Shown piece after piece: positions 4,918 to 5,594 of a stretch of 5,594 bases of DNA; positions within the stretch are counted from its first letter, which is position 1; the number at the start of each line of letters is the position of its first letter. Below the pieces are notes generated by a model. That model searched no databases. It was given only the letters and a program-made list of their open reading frames with translations, and had not been told where the DNA came from. The translations under genes and the position numbers were made by a program. Origin of the DNA: Bdellovibrionales bacterium (lineage in GTDB: Bacteria; Bdellovibrionota; Bacteriovoracia; Bacteriovoracales; Bacteriovoracaceae); the NCBI GenBank assembly GCA_030633015.1, contig DAOVTR010000130.1, positions 1 to 5,594 of the forward strand, given 5' to 3'.

Positions 4918-5594
4918 CTACATACCACTGAATTTATTTCTAAAAGCATAATGAAATCGATCGGAGAGAACTTTACTAATTGTAAAAATGGCGATTGCTT
5001 TAGCAAATGCCATTGCTGGATTCATTGCATTCATACACATGGTTTTATACATTAAAAGGCTCATAAATGTTCCATAAGGCATCATAAATATTCCATATCC
5101 GGAATAGAAAAGATACCTATCAAATCCCTTATCACCAGTTTTAACATAACCACTTGCACTCTCAGCATATAACTCAGCTAAAATTGCCTCAATGAGGGCA
5201 TGTTGAGTATTGGGATTATCAAGATCATCTAAACTAATTTTTCCTAGGTCTATAGTGCTTGGATCTAGAAGTTTATCTTTTTCATCTTTAAAGAAGTTTT
5301 TTATATTTCTGATAAACTCCTCTTTAAATTCTTGTACAAATGTTCGACCTTCAAAGGCTGCCTTTAGTTTTCTTAAATCCTTTAGGCCTTCAGGAGTACT
5401 CATCATTTGCTTTAATTTCTTTTTGGCATCATCACTGGCGATCCCCCAGAAATATTGATAGGTCCTAGATTCCACCAATCCAATTCCTTGATTAATGGAA
5501 TATTTTAAAAAAGCTTTTTGTACTGGAGTCCAGTTGGGGTTGGGTATCACAAATGCAGTTGCAACACTAAAAGCAAACGATGTTGTGAATTCAT
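4918..5594 (-). CDS. Unknown probable membrane-associated protein, 5' end beyond the window
   Basis: The reading frame ends at TAG (4920-4918) and is open to the right edge, giving at least 224 visible residues. A GTG at 5550-5548 could be read as a start, but it has no ribosome site and the frame continues upstream as EFTTSFAFSVATAF before VIPNPNW. That stretch resembles the hydrophobic end of a signal peptide (possible cleavage after ATA) or a membrane segment, so the true start is probably outside. The first 100 residues after it are charged and helical (KKKLKQMM, FKEEFIRNIKNFFKDEKDK). Near the C-terminus there are two hydrophobic stretches at about 61-85 and 21-42 residues from the end; the first is Met/Tyr-rich (YLFYSGYGIFMMPYG). 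I recognise no family. It converges on the 588-residue gene with 30 bp between stops and no evident terminator. Confidence 0.8.
   Translation of the reverse strand, partial: EFTTSFAFSVATAFVIPNPNWTPVQKAFLKYSINQGIGLVESRTYQYFWGIASDDAKKKLKQMMSTPEGLKDLRKLKAAFEGRTFVQEFKEEFIRNIKNFFKDEKDKLLDPSTIDLGKISLDDLDNPNTQHALIEAILAELYAESASGYVKTGDKGFDRYLFYSGYGIFMMPYGTFMSLLMYKTMCMNAMNPAMAFAKAIAIFTISKVLSDRFHYAFRNKFSGM

Noticed and set aside
5210..5458. 82-codon plus-strand frame, Ser/Phe/Leu-rich
   Set aside because: It is the complement of the Lys/Asp-rich helical part of the minus-strand gene; the Ser/Phe/Leu bias is what reverse-reading such codons gives.

Overview
The window is strongly AT-rich and encodes Gram-negative-style exported proteins: multiheme c-type cytochromes with Sec signal peptides, a quinol-linked membrane cytochrome b, and two exported or membrane-associated proteins that I do not recognise. 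The Lys/Asn/Ile-rich proteins and weak, AT-rich ribosome sites would suit a low-GC delta-proteobacterial or Bdellovibrionota lineage (for example a marine Bacteriovorax/Halobacteriovorax relative). That placement is an inference; nothing in the window fixes the taxon.

Layout. Bases 1-165 are a leader or intergenic region. It holds a perfect 14-bp inverted repeat (65-97), a TATAAT box (42-47), a direct repeat of TCATTACC, and possibly the first codons of a divergent gene running off the left edge. Bases 166-2843 are a compact three-gene plus-strand operon: (1) a Lys-rich periplasmic hexaheme cytochrome c built from three doubled-CXXCH repeats; (2) an octaheme cytochrome c of the octaheme tetrathionate reductase (OTR) family with a C-terminal membrane anchor; (3) a four-helix cytochrome b of the thiosulfate-reductase/Ni-Fe-hydrogenase type. 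Genes 2 and 3 are only 4 nt apart, with the ribosome site of gene 3 inside the end of gene 2.

The simplest reading of the operon is a quinol-to-periplasm electron path. Cytochrome b oxidises membrane quinol, the anchored octaheme protein accepts the electrons and probably carries the active site, and the hexaheme protein is a further shuttle or donor/acceptor. OTR proteins are known to reduce tetrathionate, nitrite and hydroxylamine in vitro, but the natural substrate is not settled. This copy appears to have lost the Gly-rich/Lys-His loop that I remember as the family's active-site signature, so its chemistry may differ.

Bases 2844-3120 separate the operon from the next gene. They contain a plausible 39-residue single-helix membrane protein on the minus strand, overlapping the cytochrome b stop codon tail to tail, and an imperfect inverted repeat. 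Bases 3121-4887 encode a 588-residue exported, Cys-containing protein of unknown function with an acidic Ser-Asp-Asp linker and a Lys/Asp-rich tail. Converging on it from the right edge is an incomplete minus-strand gene (4918-5594). Its reading frame stays open to the window end, so the apparent GTG start at 5550 is probably an internal valine codon.

I saw no tRNA, rRNA, CRISPR array, insertion sequence or convincing rho-independent terminator.
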